Notes: a model not told the origin generated them from the sequence alone. A DNA stretch of 45,803 bases from Gammaproteobacteria bacterium (GCA_018061105.1 JAGOUU010000006.1:1-45803), one strand, 5' to 3'; shown: positions 6,837 through 16,848, numbered from the stretch's first letter. Numbers and translations are program-made.

Positions 6837-9413
6837 TTAAAAAATTTGTTCTGCGGAATTGAAACCAGAGTTAATTTTACCACCAGTACCATCACCAGCA
6901 TTATAACTACTAATTTCTGTTGGCTCAGTGCCCTCTTTGAATAATTCAAAAATACTGTCTTTTTGTTTGCTATCGGCTAGTAGACCAGTTTTTGGATCGA
7001 TTCGTACACTTAGCATACCACTAGGCATTGGAAGATATTCTTCAGGTCTATTTTTTAGAGCTTTGCTCATAAAATCTATCCACATCGGAAGAGCAGTTGT
7101 TGCAGCATATTCGTAAATGCTCTTAGGCTGATCATATCCCATCCAAGTGATGGTAACTAAACTTGGATTAAACCCGCAATACCACGCATCTAAGTTATCA
7201 TTAGATGTACCAGTTTTACCAGCTAGATCAGTTCGATTTAATTCAAGAGCTTTTTTACCGGTACCTGATTTGATAGCATCTTGTAAAATATTATTAATTA
7301 AATAAGCATTCTGCGGAGAAATAATTTGTTTAAAATGATTATTTGAGCCAAAAGATTCAAAATTATCTTCAATATTATTTTTAATATTATTATTGACAGC
7401 AAGCTCTGGTTCAGTTGTTGAATCTAAATTTAAGTTTAACTTAGGATTAAATTGAGGATCAAATTGAGGATCAAGTTTAGAGGGTATCTCTTTTAGCTCA
7501 TAAATCACTGCTTCGTTACCATTAGTGATTTTACTTATTATAGTAGGATTTACGGCGTAGCCACCATTAGCAAAAATACTAAATGCTTGTGCTAACTGTA
7601 ATGGCGTAACTGAAGCTGTACCTAATGCTAAAGATAATGTATTAGGGATCTGTGCAGCATTAAAGCCAAATTTTTGTAGATAGTCATGGGCGTAATCTAT
7701 TCCGACTTCTTGTAATAATCTAATAGAAACAAGATTACGAGATTTCACTAAAGCAGTTCTTAATCTTGTAGGACCATAGAATTCTTGTGTAGAATTTTGT
7801 GGACGCCATAAAGCTTCTTGTTCTGGGTCGTTGATAACTATAGGAGCATCGTTAAAGATTGAGGCTGCAGTATAGCCTTTTTCTAAAGCTGCAGAATAAA
7901 TAAACGGTTTTAAACTAGAGCCAGCTTGACGAAAAGCTTGTGTGACGCGATTAAATTTACTTTTATTAAAGTCATAGCCACCGGAGATAGCTAATAATTT
8001 ACCAGTTTTAGGATCGATAGCAACAATGGCCGCTTCGATTTCAGGATCTTGACTTAAGGTCCATTGATTATTGTCGGGATCTTGCCAGACTTTAATGACA
8101 TCACCAACTCGCAAAACATCAGAGCTTACCACCGGACGACGGCCTAACAGTCCTATTGCACCCAGTTCATGCGTGCGTTTACGTGCCCACGATAAGCCTT
8201 CCCATGGTATAGTAATAATTCTCTGGGTACTTGTGATCGCTTTAACATAATTAAGTCGGTTATTGCTATCTTCAGAAAAAGTATTATTAGAATCATTAAG
8301 CTGGATAACGGCTGCAATCTCTAAATTATTTGTGTTATTAGTAGCTCCGTGGTTTAGTGCTCTTAATTGTGCTGGCCATTGGCTCATCGCTGTATTAATT
8401 GACGAACCCCAGTTAGTGATTGGGCCAGCATAGCCATGACGTTGCTCATATTGAATAATGGCTCGTTTAACTGCTAGATTAGCATAATTTTGTAATCTGC
8501 TATCAATAGTCGTATGTATTTGCAGACCGGAAGTATAGATATCATCACCCCAGCGCTTTAATAAAGCCATTCGCACCATTTCGGTGACATAAGGTGCGTT
8601 TAATTCTACATTGACTTCATGGTGCAAGGCTGTTTCGGGTTGATTAACGGCTTTTGTATATTCATCCTCAATAATATATCCATAGTGTAACATTCTAGTC
8701 AGAACATGATCCCGTCGCATAAGAGCTGCTTTAGGATTAGATAGAGGATTGATTGCAGAGGGAGCTTTAGGAATTCCGGCAAGCATGGCTGATTCAGCTA
8801 AGGTTAAATCTTGTATAGCTTTGCCATAATATGTTTTTGCTGCAGCGGCTACACCATAAGAACGATAACCAAAAAATATTTTATTAAGATATAAAGTTAA
8901 GATTTCATCTTTGCTTAACTCGCTTTCAATTTTTCTGGCTAATAGGATTTCATTGAGCTTACGTAAATACGTTTTTTCTCGACTAAGAAAAAAATTTCGT
9001 GCTACTTGCATAGTAATGGTGCTGCCACCTTGTGCTTTATCACCACTGACTATGAGTTTTAAAGCTGCACGGGCTAGGCCAATTAAATCCACTCCAGAGT
9101 GATCATAGAAGCGGCTATCTTCTGTAGCTATAACAGCATTAATTAAATTTTTAGGAATTTCTTCGAGCGAGATGGGAATACGTCGTTTTTCTCCGAATTC
9201 AGCCATTAATTTATTATCAGCAGAAAAAATACGAAGTGGAGTTTGAAGTTGGATATCTTTAAGAACTGTAACAGTAGGTAATTTTTCTTGAATATCTTTT
9301 ATTATTAAATAACTAACACATGAAATTATTATAATCGATACCAAAATGAGTTTTGCTAAAAACCGAAAAGGACGAAAACGTTTTTGAAAAGGGATTTTTC
9401 TTTTGATTGCCAT
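6837..9413 (-). CDS. mrcA: Penicillin-binding protein 1A, bifunctional glycosyltransferase/transpeptidase
   Basis: This 858-residue class A penicillin-binding protein polymerises and cross-links peptidoglycan at the inner membrane's outer face. A basic N-terminus precedes one anchor span (about residues 17-40). The glycosyltransferase domain has ATEDSRFYDHSGVDLIGLAR and GGSTITMQVARNFF. An OB-like insert follows. The transpeptidase has SSLK (near residue 497), SRN (near 558) and KTGTS (near 735). A short tandem DPQFDPQFNPK stretch before the KTG motif looks like slippage. The gene is divergent from pilM, the usual arrangement in gammaproteobacteria. Confidence 0.95.
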   Translation of the reverse strand: MAIKRKIPFQKRFRPFRFLAKLILVSIIIISCVSYLIIKDIQEKLPTVTVLKDIQLQTPLRIFSADNKLMAEFGEKRRIPISLEEIPKNLINAVIATEDSRFYDHSGVDLIGLARAALKLIVSGDKAQGGSTITMQVARNFFLSREKTYLRKLNEILLARKIESELSKDEILTLYLNKIFFGYRSYGVAAAAKTYYGKAIQDLTLAESAMLAGIPKAPSAINPLSNPKAALMRRDHVLTRMLHYGYIIEDEYTKAVNQPETALHHEVNVELNAPYVTEMVRMALLKRWGDDIYTSGLQIHTTIDSRLQNYANLAVKRAIIQYEQRHGYAGPITNWGSSINTAMSQWPAQLRALNHGATNNTNNLEIAAVIQLNDSNNTFSEDSNNRLNYVKAITSTQRIITIPWEGLSWARKRTHELGAIGLLGRRPVVSSDVLRVGDVIKVWQDPDNNQWTLSQDPEIEAAIVAIDPKTGKLLAISGGYDFNKSKFNRVTQAFRQAGSSLKPFIYSAALEKGYTAASIFNDAPIVINDPEQEALWRPQNSTQEFYGPTRLRTALVKSRNLVSIRLLQEVGIDYAHDYLQKFGFNAAQIPNTLSLALGTASVTPLQLAQAFSIFANGGYAVNPTIISKITNGNEAVIYELKEIPSKLDPQFDPQFNPKLNLNLDSTTEPELAVNNNIKNNIEDNFESFGSNNHFKQIISPQNAYLINNILQDAIKSGTGKKALELNRTDLAGKTGTSNDNLDAWYCGFNPSLVTITWMGYDQPKSIYEYAATTALPMWIDFMSKALKNRPEEYLPMPSGMLSVRIDPKTGLLADSKQKDSIFELFKEGTEPTEISSYNAGDGTGGKINSGFNSAEQIF

Positions 9414-9440
9414 TCAACTAAATATATACTCTAGAGTTGA
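9414..9440. repeat. Inverted repeat between mrcA and pilM
   Basis: TCAACT (9414-9419) and AGTTGA (9435-9440) enclose a TATA-rich core and a perfect CTCTAGAG palindrome (9429-9436). It lies directly before the mrcA start codon in the divergent mrcA-pilM gap. It could be a shared operator or simply part of the mrcA promoter. Confidence 0.3.
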
Positions 9441-9527
9441 TAATTTTCCTAAAAGGGTTCATAATTATTATTAATTTAGATGTGCATTATTCTTATTTAT
9501 ACAAATAATAACACAAAGGATAATTTG

Positions 9528-10727
9528 GTGCGCCAGTTTTTAAACTTTAATTTTCTAAATAGTGAAACAGTAAAGTCTTTTTATAAAGAATTTACTGGTT
9601 TATTTAGCAAGCCTTTTTCGGGCGAAAGAACTAATCTTATATCTTTAGATATTGGTACCTCCAGTGTAAAACTGGTTGAGCTAGGTAGAAAACACAATCA
9701 AATTATTTTAGAAAATTTCATGATTGCGCCTTTGCCAGAGGGGGCTGTAGTAGGTCATAAAATTGAAAATTATAGTTTTCTAACCGACACGCTTAAGGAA
9801 ATAGTTGCCAAAAATAATTATGCAGGACGCGATACAGCCGTCGTTCTTTCTGGACCCCAAGTGGTCATGCAAATTCTCAAAGTACCCAACGGATTAGCTG
9901 ATCATCAATTAGCAACCCATGTTGAATTAGAAGCTGAAAAATATCTCCCTTTTAGCACCGAAGAGGTTGCTTTGGATTTTGATGTTTTAGACGCAGGAAA
10001 AAAATCTTTAAGTAATGCCAGCATAACTTCTATCCCCGGAGCGGCTATGCCTAATCTAACCAATCCTAAAGTACATACAGAGGTTTTGCTTGCAGCTACA
10101 AAGAAAACGCTTATTGATGAATATATTACTATATTAAAAGCTGCTGATCTCAATATCAAAGTCATGGATATTTACAGCTGTGTTATTGGACGACTTTCTA
10201 CTCATATTGTTTCTAAGCAATTACAATCAGACGTATCAGACAAAGTGATTGCTATGGTAGACATTGGTCATGAGATCTTAACGGTGACAATTTTTAAAAA
10301 TGAAAAACAGATTTACATTAAGGAGCAAAATTTTGGTGGAAAATTATTAAATGAATTAATTCAAAAAGAGCATTCTGTTGATTATAAATTAGCTGAGAAC
10401 TTAAAATTTAAACATGAAGATTCTGCTATTGCGGCTATTATAGAAAATTTTAATACTCAAGTAACGATGCAGATCTATCATATGATTCAGTTTTTTTATG
10501 CATCTATAGCCTCTGAAAAAATAAATTACATTTATCTCTTTGGTGGCTGTGCTAAGCTTCCTGGCTTGGTCAAAAGTATTAATCAAAAAATGGAAATTGA
10601 TGTTGATATATTAAAACCATTTATTAATATCAATATTGAGAAATTTGCTAAAGATAAAAAACTTCAAGATTATGATACTACTTTAGCAACGGCATGTGGT
10701 CTTGCTTTAAGGAGTTATGTCGGATGA
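9528..10727 (+). CDS. pilM: Type IV pilus assembly protein PilM
   Basis: PilM is the actin-like cytoplasmic ATP-binding protein that docks on the N-terminus of PilN. The nucleotide-binding fold starts with ISLDIGTSSVKLVELG and includes IAMVDIGHEILTVTIF and YIYLFGGCAKLPGLVKSI. The frame is open from an ATG at 9480. However, the GTG at 9528 has AAAGGA seven bases upstream and removes an atypical 16-residue extension, giving 399 residues. It heads pilMNOPQ and overlaps pilN by four bases. Promoter elements in the 114-base gap to mrcA are not clear. Confidence 0.92.
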   Translation: MRQFLNFNFLNSETVKSFYKEFTGLFSKPFSGERTNLISLDIGTSSVKLVELGRKHNQIILENFMIAPLPEGAVVGHKIENYSFLTDTLKEIVAKNNYAGRDTAVVLSGPQVVMQILKVPNGLADHQLATHVELEAEKYLPFSTEEVALDFDVLDAGKKSLSNASITSIPGAAMPNLTNPKVHTEVLLAATKKTLIDEYITILKAADLNIKVMDIYSCVIGRLSTHIVSKQLQSDVSDKVIAMVDIGHEILTVTIFKNEKQIYIKEQNFGGKLLNELIQKEHSVDYKLAENLKFKHEDSAIAAIIENFNTQVTMQIYHMIQFFYASIASEKINYIYLFGGCAKLPGLVKSINQKMEIDVDILKPFININIEKFAKDKKLQDYDTTLATACGLALRSYVG

Positions 10728-11458
10728 CAAGGATTAATTTATTTCCATGGCGTGAGCAAGTCGAAGAGCAAAAAAGGCGTCAATTTATTTTGCTGTTTGG
10801 TCTTACTAATATAGCAGTAATAATTATTATGATAATAATGAGTTGGAGTTATTCTCATGATATCAAAATTCAAACTCAAAATAATGAATATTTAAATGAT
10901 GAGCTCGTTAAAGTCAATAAGTCATTGCGGCAGATAGATGAATTAAAAGCACAGAAAAATGCTCTTATTTCTAGATTATCTGTAATCCAAAGAATTGAAA
11001 GAGATAGATATTACACTTTAGATTTATTTAACGAAGTCGTTAATTTGATTAATCCTATGATAGTCTTAATTAAAATGACGCGTAAAGATAATATGGTAAA
11101 AATTAGTGGCGCTGCTGAATCTAACGGTGAAGTTGCAAAATTTCTTCGGGCGTTAGAAATATCACCGTATTTTAAAGATGCAGATCTAGATCAAATTAAA
11201 ATTAATCAACCTGAAGAAGCAAATCCAGGACAAGCTTCAGTACCGAACACAGTATTGAACACAGCACAAATTGGAGGGGTTCATAATGTTGATCTGCCTC
11301 AGAAAAATAAGAATGAATTAACGCATTTTTTTGATTTACAATTTTATCAAATTCATTTTAATGGTAATGGCGAAGAAATTATAGATAATACTAACACTAA
11401 ACCAAATACAGAAAATACAGAAAATATAGAAAAGACAAAAGTCGAGCAAAATGTTTAA
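10724..11458 (+). CDS. pilN: Type IV pilus assembly protein PilN
   Basis: PilN is an inner-membrane protein that binds PilM through its N-terminal INLFPWR motif, seen here directly after the start (MTRINLFPWREQ), and pairs with PilO in the periplasm. One span lies at about residues 22-42, followed by a coiled coil and a ferredoxin-like domain. The ATG at 10724 is chosen over an in-frame ATG at 10694. It has AAGGAG nine bases upstream, overlaps the pilM stop as ATGA, and puts the PilM-binding motif at the N-terminus. Protein length is 244. The tail ends in a repetitive Asn/Thr/Glu stretch longer than usual. Confidence 0.92.
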   Translation: MTRINLFPWREQVEEQKRRQFILLFGLTNIAVIIIMIIMSWSYSHDIKIQTQNNEYLNDELVKVNKSLRQIDELKAQKNALISRLSVIQRIERDRYYTLDLFNEVVNLINPMIVLIKMTRKDNMVKISGAAESNGEVAKFLRALEISPYFKDADLDQIKINQPEEANPGQASVPNTVLNTAQIGGVHNVDLPQKNKNELTHFFDLQFYQIHFNGNGEEIIDNTNTKPNTENTENIEKTKVEQNV

Positions 11459-12200
11459 TATAAATTTTGATGAGATAAATATTTATAATATGGGCAGTTG
11501 GCCTAATATAATGAAGGTGGCAGTAACAGGTATCGTTGGGATATTATTGATTTTTATTTGTAATTGGTTATTCATAAGTAGTAAAGCAGAAAATTTAGAA
11601 AATATTTCAGCAGAAGAAACCCGCTTAAAATCTATTTTTGTCAATAAGCAAAAACTTCTTGTGAATATTAACGAATATAAAGAGCAGCTTGTAACTATTG
11701 AGCGGCGCTTAGATAATTTAGTTCAATTACTTCCTAGTGCTAATGAAATCCCTGCTTTGGTTAACCAAATTTCGCAGGCTGGGAGAGAAAGTGGTTTAAA
11801 TTTCAAAGAAATTACAATTCTCCCAGAAAAAAAGTTTAAATATTATGTTGAACTGCCGATACAAATTAAAGTTAATGGGAGTTATCATCAACTAGGAGAG
11901 TTTGTAAGTAGAGTGGCTGATTTGCCGCGGGTTATTACATTACATGATTTTACTTTGGAAGTATCCAAAGAAAAATCAAAAGAAAAAGCTTTTACGGAAT
12001 TCTTAGATTTAGAAATATTAGCAAAAACTTACCGTTATATAACTGTTGCAGAGGCGGATAGTAGTGATAATAACTCAAAAAATTTAAAACAAAAAAATGC
12101 GGCTCATGTGATAACACCGCAAGCAAGACAAGATGATGCCGGTATGCTTATAGAGGCAGAAGGAGAGCACACAGGACAAAATGGAGAAAATAATGGCTAA
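11451..12200 (+). CDS. pilO: Type IV pilus assembly protein PilO
   Basis: PilO heterodimerises with PilN and links to PilP. One membrane span (about residues 21-40) is followed by a coiled coil with the stretch IERRLDNLVQLLPSANEIPA. Then comes the ferredoxin-like domain with SGLNFKEITILPEKKFKYYV and VNGSYHQLGEFVSRVADLPR, the most conserved PilO region. The start overlaps the pilN end by eight bases. After the conserved part there is a polar tail of about 45 residues, longer than usual. The frame ends inside the pilP start region. Confidence 0.92.
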   Translation: MFNINFDEINIYNMGSWPNIMKVAVTGIVGILLIFICNWLFISSKAENLENISAEETRLKSIFVNKQKLLVNINEYKEQLVTIERRLDNLVQLLPSANEIPALVNQISQAGRESGLNFKEITILPEKKFKYYVELPIQIKVNGSYHQLGEFVSRVADLPRVITLHDFTLEVSKEKSKEKAFTEFLDLEILAKTYRYITVAEADSSDNNSKNLKQKNAAHVITPQARQDDAGMLIEAEGEHTGQNGENNG

Positions 12201-12720
12201 GCAATTATTTTCTGGATATATATTATTAGCTATACTACTGCTTTGGGGTTGTGGAAGGAGTAATTCGCTAAATGAATTGGAGGCATTTATCGTGAAAACT
12301 AAGGCTCAAGCAAAACATCCAATCGAAGCTCTGCCACCAAAGCCACAAAAAGTAAATAATAAGTATTTAGGTTTAAATCATAGAAGTCCCTTTATTAGTT
12401 CTGAAGAATTTGTCAAAAGCCAAGTAGCCTCGTCTAATGCAATTCAACAGCCAGATCTAGAGCGTCCAAAAGAAGTTTTAGAAAAGATACCAATAGAAAA
12501 TCTTGTTATGGTAGGATCTTTAAAAAAAGATAATACCGTATGGGCGTTGATTGCAGATAGCGCAGGTAGAATCTATAAAGTAAAAGTAGGTAGTTATATC
12601 GGAGAAAATTATGGACAAGTGACCGAAGTCCATGAAAAAAATTTAGAAATTAAAGAAGCTATCTCAAATGGTTTTGGTGGCTGGCAGTCAAATACGGTAA
12701 TAATGAAGTTGAAAGAATAA
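12193..12720 (+). CDS. pilP: Type IV pilus assembly lipoprotein PilP
   Basis: PilP connects the PilN-PilO complex to the PilQ secretin in the periplasm. The signal peptide ends in a lipobox LLLWGC, placing the lipidated Cys at residue 20. The mature part has a disordered linker and then the C-terminal beta domain with LVMVGSLKKDNTVWALIAD and YKVKVGSYIGENYGQV, the PilP hallmark. ATGs occur at 12181 and 12193. The second has GGAG six bases upstream and overlaps the pilO stop, so it is preferred (175 residues). Confidence 0.92.
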   Translation: MAKQLFSGYILLAILLLWGCGRSNSLNELEAFIVKTKAQAKHPIEALPPKPQKVNNKYLGLNHRSPFISSEEFVKSQVASSNAIQQPDLERPKEVLEKIPIENLVMVGSLKKDNTVWALIADSAGRIYKVKVGSYIGENYGQVTEVHEKNLEIKEAISNGFGGWQSNTVIMKLKE

Positions 12721-12724
12721 TAAT

Positions 12725-15142
12725 ATGAAAACATTTAAATTAATTAATTTTCTCAAAAAAATCTTATGGTTAGCAGTTTTATATAATATAACTGCTTGGG
12801 CTGAATCATCAGGTAATGCTCTACTGCAGAACATAGATGTTCAAATTTTATCTCGTGAAGAAGTGAAAGTGATTTTAAAATTAGCGCCTAAAGATAATGC
12901 AGAAATAGCTAATAATATCAATAAGCTTATTGTAAATAAAAATTCGCCATCACCAGAAGAACAGGCCCTCCCGGTGCCCTTGATAAATAAAAATAAAGAT
13001 TTATTAAGCGTTGTATTTAATAACCTTTACGTAAAACTAGAGAATAATGTCATTAATATAGATCATAATTTATTAAAAAATATTAAAGTTGTCCAAACTA
13101 ATGCTCGGTTAGAGTTAATTATGACAACAAAGCCCGGCATTTTTTATACTTTAGAACAAGAAAAGTCTGGTTATGTTTTAACTCTAATGACTAAAGATAA
13201 GGTTGGTAATGTATTAAAATCTGAAAACTTGCCTAAGCCTGAGCCTGAGCCTAAGCCTAAACCTGTTGAGAGTAAAAATATAAACTCAAATTTAAATAAT
13301 TTAGAAAAAGAAATTGATGATATAAAGCAAGAATCTAATGAAGTAATTAAAAAAATTGAACAAGTTGTAAAATCACAGCCTACTATCAAGCCAACAGTCC
13401 AGAGGCCGATGAGTGTATCTAATGGAATTTCCGGAGTCCGACCAATTTTAAAAAACATAGATTTTAGCTTAACAGAAGAAAAAGCCGCTAAAATAACTTT
13501 GGAATTTTCCAACAAACAAGTTCCAATGACGGTGCTAGACAGTGGTAATCAGGAGAAAAAATTAACTGTAGAATTTAAAGATATTGTTGTGCCAGAGAAT
13601 TTACAAAAAATTTATGATGTTAATGACTATGGGACAGTCGTTGATAAATTATCTTGGAACATTAAACCAAAGAATAATATTTCTCAATTAATAATAGACA
13701 ATGAAGCTTCAGTAGAATATGTAGCTTATCAATTAAATAATAATGTTATTATTGAAATAAAATCTCGTGCAGAAACTAAAGATGATAATTTTAAATTAAA
13801 AAAAGAATATGTCGGCAAACGCATTTCGTTAAATTTCCAAAGCATTGAGTTAAGAGCTGTACTGCAATTGATTGCTGACTTTACAGATTTAAATTTAGTT
13901 GCAAGTGATACAGTACAGGGCAATATTTCTTTAAGATTAATGAACGTACCATGGGATCAAGCATTAGATATCATTTTAAAAACTAAGAATTTAGACAAAC
14001 GTTATTACGGTAATATTTTGATGATTGCGCCTAGTGCTGAGATCTTTGATCTTGAAAAAGCGGAATTAGAATCTGAACGACTCGTAGAAAGATTAATTAA
14101 ATTAGAAACTGAATATTTTCATATTAGCTATGCTAAGGCTGAAGACTTGGTTGCATTAATCAATACGGGGACGCAAGGCTCTGTTTTATCAGAGCGAGGT
14201 AAAGCGAGTTTTGATAAACGAACTAATATTCTGATTGTGCAGGACACGCCAAATAAATTAAAACAAATTAGTAAAGTTATTAAAAAATTAGATACTCCTG
14301 TGCGACAAGTTCTTATAGAAGCCAGATTAGTAAAGGCAGATACTAACTTTGATAAAGATTTAGGTATTAGATGGGGATTATCAGCTAAGCGTTCTTCTAA
14401 TGACTACAGAATTGGCATAGGAAGCAATGCCGTCAATGCCTCACAAACATTATCTTTAATTAATCCAAATGCAAATGGTGGCATTATTCTCCCTACTAAT
14501 GCAATCACTGGTACAGGTGCTACAGGGGGTGCAAGTGGCACAGCTAGTAGTGGCTTTAATATAGATTTAGGGATTACTAACCCAACGAGTGCTCTTGGTT
14601 TAGCCTTGGCCAAATTACCAGGTGGTACTTTGGTGCACTTAGAGCTTTCTGCTCTAGAAGCAGAGGGGATGGTGGAAACGATTTCAACACCTAAAATTAT
14701 AACAGCTAATAAAGTGCCAGCTAAGATTGAACAAGGACAAGAAATTCCATATCAAGAAGCATCTTCGAGCGGTGCAACCAATACTTCATTCAAAAAAGCT
14801 GTACTGAGCTTGGTTGTAACTCCGCAGATTACGCCGGATAATAAAATTATTATGGATCTAAAAGTAACTAATGACACAGTTGCAGCTAGTTTAGTAGTAA
14901 ACGGAGTTCCTGCAATTGATACTCAAGAGATCGAGAGCCAAGTTTTAGTTAACGACAGTGAGACAGTTGTATTAGGTGGTATTTTCACCCAAAATGTTAG
15001 AAATTCTGTAGAGAGAGTGCCATTTTTTGGTGAGTTGCCTTATATAGGACAGTTATTTAGAAGAAATATTACTCAAGATAAACGCTCAGAATTTTTAATT
15101 TTTATTACGCCAAAGATTGTTGTTGATAAAGCAGTATCTTAA
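12725..15142 (+). CDS. pilQ: Type IV pilus secretin PilQ
   Basis: PilQ forms the outer-membrane pore for the pilus or for DNA uptake. The 805-residue precursor has a signal peptide (about 1-27) and an N-terminal AMIN-like region. A Pro/Glu/Lys linker with PEPEPKPKP follows, then a second AMIN domain (about 236-350). Next come the N0/STN domain (KRISLNFQSIELRAVLQLIA) and an N1 domain. The C-terminal secretin domain ends with VPFFGELPYIGQLFRRN and FLIFITPKIV. All expected blocks are present. It closes the pilMNOPQ run, five bases after pilP. Confidence 0.95.
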   Translation: MKTFKLINFLKKILWLAVLYNITAWAESSGNALLQNIDVQILSREEVKVILKLAPKDNAEIANNINKLIVNKNSPSPEEQALPVPLINKNKDLLSVVFNNLYVKLENNVINIDHNLLKNIKVVQTNARLELIMTTKPGIFYTLEQEKSGYVLTLMTKDKVGNVLKSENLPKPEPEPKPKPVESKNINSNLNNLEKEIDDIKQESNEVIKKIEQVVKSQPTIKPTVQRPMSVSNGISGVRPILKNIDFSLTEEKAAKITLEFSNKQVPMTVLDSGNQEKKLTVEFKDIVVPENLQKIYDVNDYGTVVDKLSWNIKPKNNISQLIIDNEASVEYVAYQLNNNVIIEIKSRAETKDDNFKLKKEYVGKRISLNFQSIELRAVLQLIADFTDLNLVASDTVQGNISLRLMNVPWDQALDIILKTKNLDKRYYGNILMIAPSAEIFDLEKAELESERLVERLIKLETEYFHISYAKAEDLVALINTGTQGSVLSERGKASFDKRTNILIVQDTPNKLKQISKVIKKLDTPVRQVLIEARLVKADTNFDKDLGIRWGLSAKRSSNDYRIGIGSNAVNASQTLSLINPNANGGIILPTNAITGTGATGGASGTASSGFNIDLGITNPTSALGLALAKLPGGTLVHLELSALEAEGMVETISTPKIITANKVPAKIEQGQEIPYQEASSSGATNTSFKKAVLSLVVTPQITPDNKIIMDLKVTNDTVAASLVVNGVPAIDTQEIESQVLVNDSETVVLGGIFTQNVRNSVERVPFFGELPYIGQLFRRNITQDKRSEFLIFITPKIVVDKAVS

Positions 15143-15144
15143 TG

Positions 15145-15163
15145 TATTAAAGTTTATTAAAGT
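15145..15163 (+). repeat. Tandem TATTAAAGT repeat just after the pilQ stop
   Basis: TATTAAAGT occurs at 15145-15153 and 15155-15163, period ten, starting two bases after the stop codon. It resembles the post-stop duplications at priA and hslV in this window. The region to aroK is otherwise featureless AT-rich sequence. Confidence 0.5.
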
Positions 15164-15262
15164 GAATAAATATTTATATTTGCATTTTGAGACTAAATTT
15201 GTAATATTTACTGCGTTTCAACTTTTTAATATTAGATCTTGGCAGATTGTTAAGTTATTTAT

Positions 15263-15790
15263 ATGATAAATCATTACAAAATTTTTTTAGTTGGCCCAAT
15301 GGGCGTTGGTAAAACCACGATAGGTAAAGGCTTAGCCAAAAAATTGGCTTATGATTTCTATGATGTTGATCATCTGATAGAAGAAAAAGCTGGGGCTGAT
15401 ATCGCTTGGATCTATGATATTGAAGGCCCTGAAGGATTTCAACGTCGTGAAGAAAAAATTATAGATGAGTATACCCAGAAAAATAGATTAGTTTTGGCGA
15501 CAGGAGGTGGAGCTGTTTTAAGCCCTCTATGTCGTGCTAATTTAACAGGACGTGGATTTGTTGTCTATTTATCTGCGCCTATAGATAGCTTGTTAAAGCG
15601 CACTGAGTTTGATCGAAAACGTCCACAGCTACAAACGGATGAAAAAAATTTAGTTATGCGTGAAATGCTACAAAAAAGTATCCCGTTTTATCAAGACATT
15701 GCTGATCTAACAGTCCGCACAGATCAAATGCCAGTGGCAAAAATTATTAAAACCATAGTTGATGCTATAGATAGCGAATCAATTAGTTAA
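15263..15790 (+). CDS. aroK: Shikimate kinase
   Basis: The 175-residue P-loop kinase phosphorylates shikimate at the 3-hydroxyl with ATP in the aromatic amino acid pathway. Walker A is GPMGVGKTTIGK (near residues 11-22). The shikimate-binding residues lie in DVDHLIE (Asp) and FQRREEKI (Arg), with GGGAVL as the Walker B equivalent. The lid region is EFDRKRPQL. Gene order pilQ-aroK is widespread, but aroB, the usual next gene, is absent here, and hemB follows on the opposite strand five bases later. No strong ribosome binding site is visible. Confidence 0.94.
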   Translation: MINHYKIFLVGPMGVGKTTIGKGLAKKLAYDFYDVDHLIEEKAGADIAWIYDIEGPEGFQRREEKIIDEYTQKNRLVLATGGGAVLSPLCRANLTGRGFVVYLSAPIDSLLKRTEFDRKRPQLQTDEKNLVMREMLQKSIPFYQDIADLTVRTDQMPVAKIIKTIVDAIDSESIS

Positions 15791-15794
15791 TAAT

Positions 15795-16814
15795 TTAATC
15801 AGTTAATAAAGCCGCAGCTTCTTTAGCAAAATAAGTTAATATTCCAGCGCAGCCAGCCCGTTTAAAACACATTAAAGTTTCTAAAATAGTCTTATCTTGA
15901 TCTAAGAGATTATTTAAAAAAGCTAATTTTTGCATGGTATACTCACCACTGACTTGATAAGCAAAAGTAGGTATCTTAAAAGTTTGATTAACAGCGTAGA
16001 CAATATCTAAGTAACATCCGCCAGGTTTAACAATAACCATATCTGCGCCTTCTTGAATATCTAACGCAACTTCATGTAGAGCTTCATTACTATTAGCAAT
16101 ATTAATTTGATAAGTTTTCTTATCGGCTGTTCCTAGATTAGCTTTTGAATTAACCGCATCACGAAAAGGTCCATAATAATTAGAGACAAATTTAGCCGCA
16201 TAAGACATCAAGGCAGTTTCTGGAAAATTAGATTGTTCTAGAGCTTGCCGAATTATGCCTATCCTGCCATCCATCATATCTGATGGCGCTAATATATCAG
16301 CCCCGGCTTCCGCATGTGTAATAGCTTGTGCTACTAAAATTTTTAGTGTTTCGTCATTATTTATTTTATTATGGTTATCTAAAATACCATCTTGGCCATG
16401 ACTAGTATAAGGATCTAATGCTATGTCGCTAATAATTCCCAAATGCGGAAAATTTTGTTTTATTTTTGCAATAGCTTTTGGGACGAGGCCGTTGGGATTT
16501 GCTGCTTCAAGGCCATTTATAGTTTTTAATTCTGGATCAATAGAGGGAAATAACGCAATAGCTGGAATCTTTAATTTAGTTAGAATCTCACATTCGGCTA
16601 ATAAACCATCTAGATTATATCTGTATTGTCCAGGCATGCTGGTGATCTCTTGCTTAGTGCCTTGAGTATTTTTAGCATCATGAATAAATACAGGGTAAAT
16701 TAGGTCATTTATGTTAAGATTATTCTCCTGAACAAGATCACGTATAAAACTATTGGTTCGTAAACGACGCATTCTTTTAGTTGGATAGCTGTAATTATTC
16801 AGATTGATCTGCAT
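15795..16814 (-). CDS. hemB: Delta-aminolevulinic acid dehydratase (porphobilinogen synthase)
   Basis: HemB condenses two 5-aminolevulinate molecules to porphobilinogen for heme synthesis. The Schiff-base lysines are Lys208 (SYAAKFVSNYYGPFRDA) and Lys263 (VIVKPGG). The region that binds catalytic zinc in other HemB proteins through three cysteines has Ala132, Asp134 and Asp142 here (DIALDPYTSHGQDGIL), so this is the magnesium-type enzyme. The frame is open from ATG 16847, but a perfect -10 box at 16854-16849 would start transcription near 16842. ATG 16814 is therefore preferred, giving 339 residues. Confidence 0.95.
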   Translation of the reverse strand: MQINLNNYSYPTKRMRRLRTNSFIRDLVQENNLNINDLIYPVFIHDAKNTQGTKQEITSMPGQYRYNLDGLLAECEILTKLKIPAIALFPSIDPELKTINGLEAANPNGLVPKAIAKIKQNFPHLGIISDIALDPYTSHGQDGILDNHNKINNDETLKILVAQAITHAEAGADILAPSDMMDGRIGIIRQALEQSNFPETALMSYAAKFVSNYYGPFRDAVNSKANLGTADKKTYQINIANSNEALHEVALDIQEGADMVIVKPGGCYLDIVYAVNQTFKIPTFAYQVSGEYTMQKLAFLNNLLDQDKTILETLMCFKRAGCAGILTYFAKEAAALLTD

Positions 16815-16848
16815 ATAAATGTAACTTTTTAACTTAATAATATGCAAA

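Noticed and set aside
13171-13515. Minus-strand frame of 114 residues inside pilQ
   Set aside because: It lies wholly within pilQ and reflects its Lys/Glu/Pro linker read backwards.
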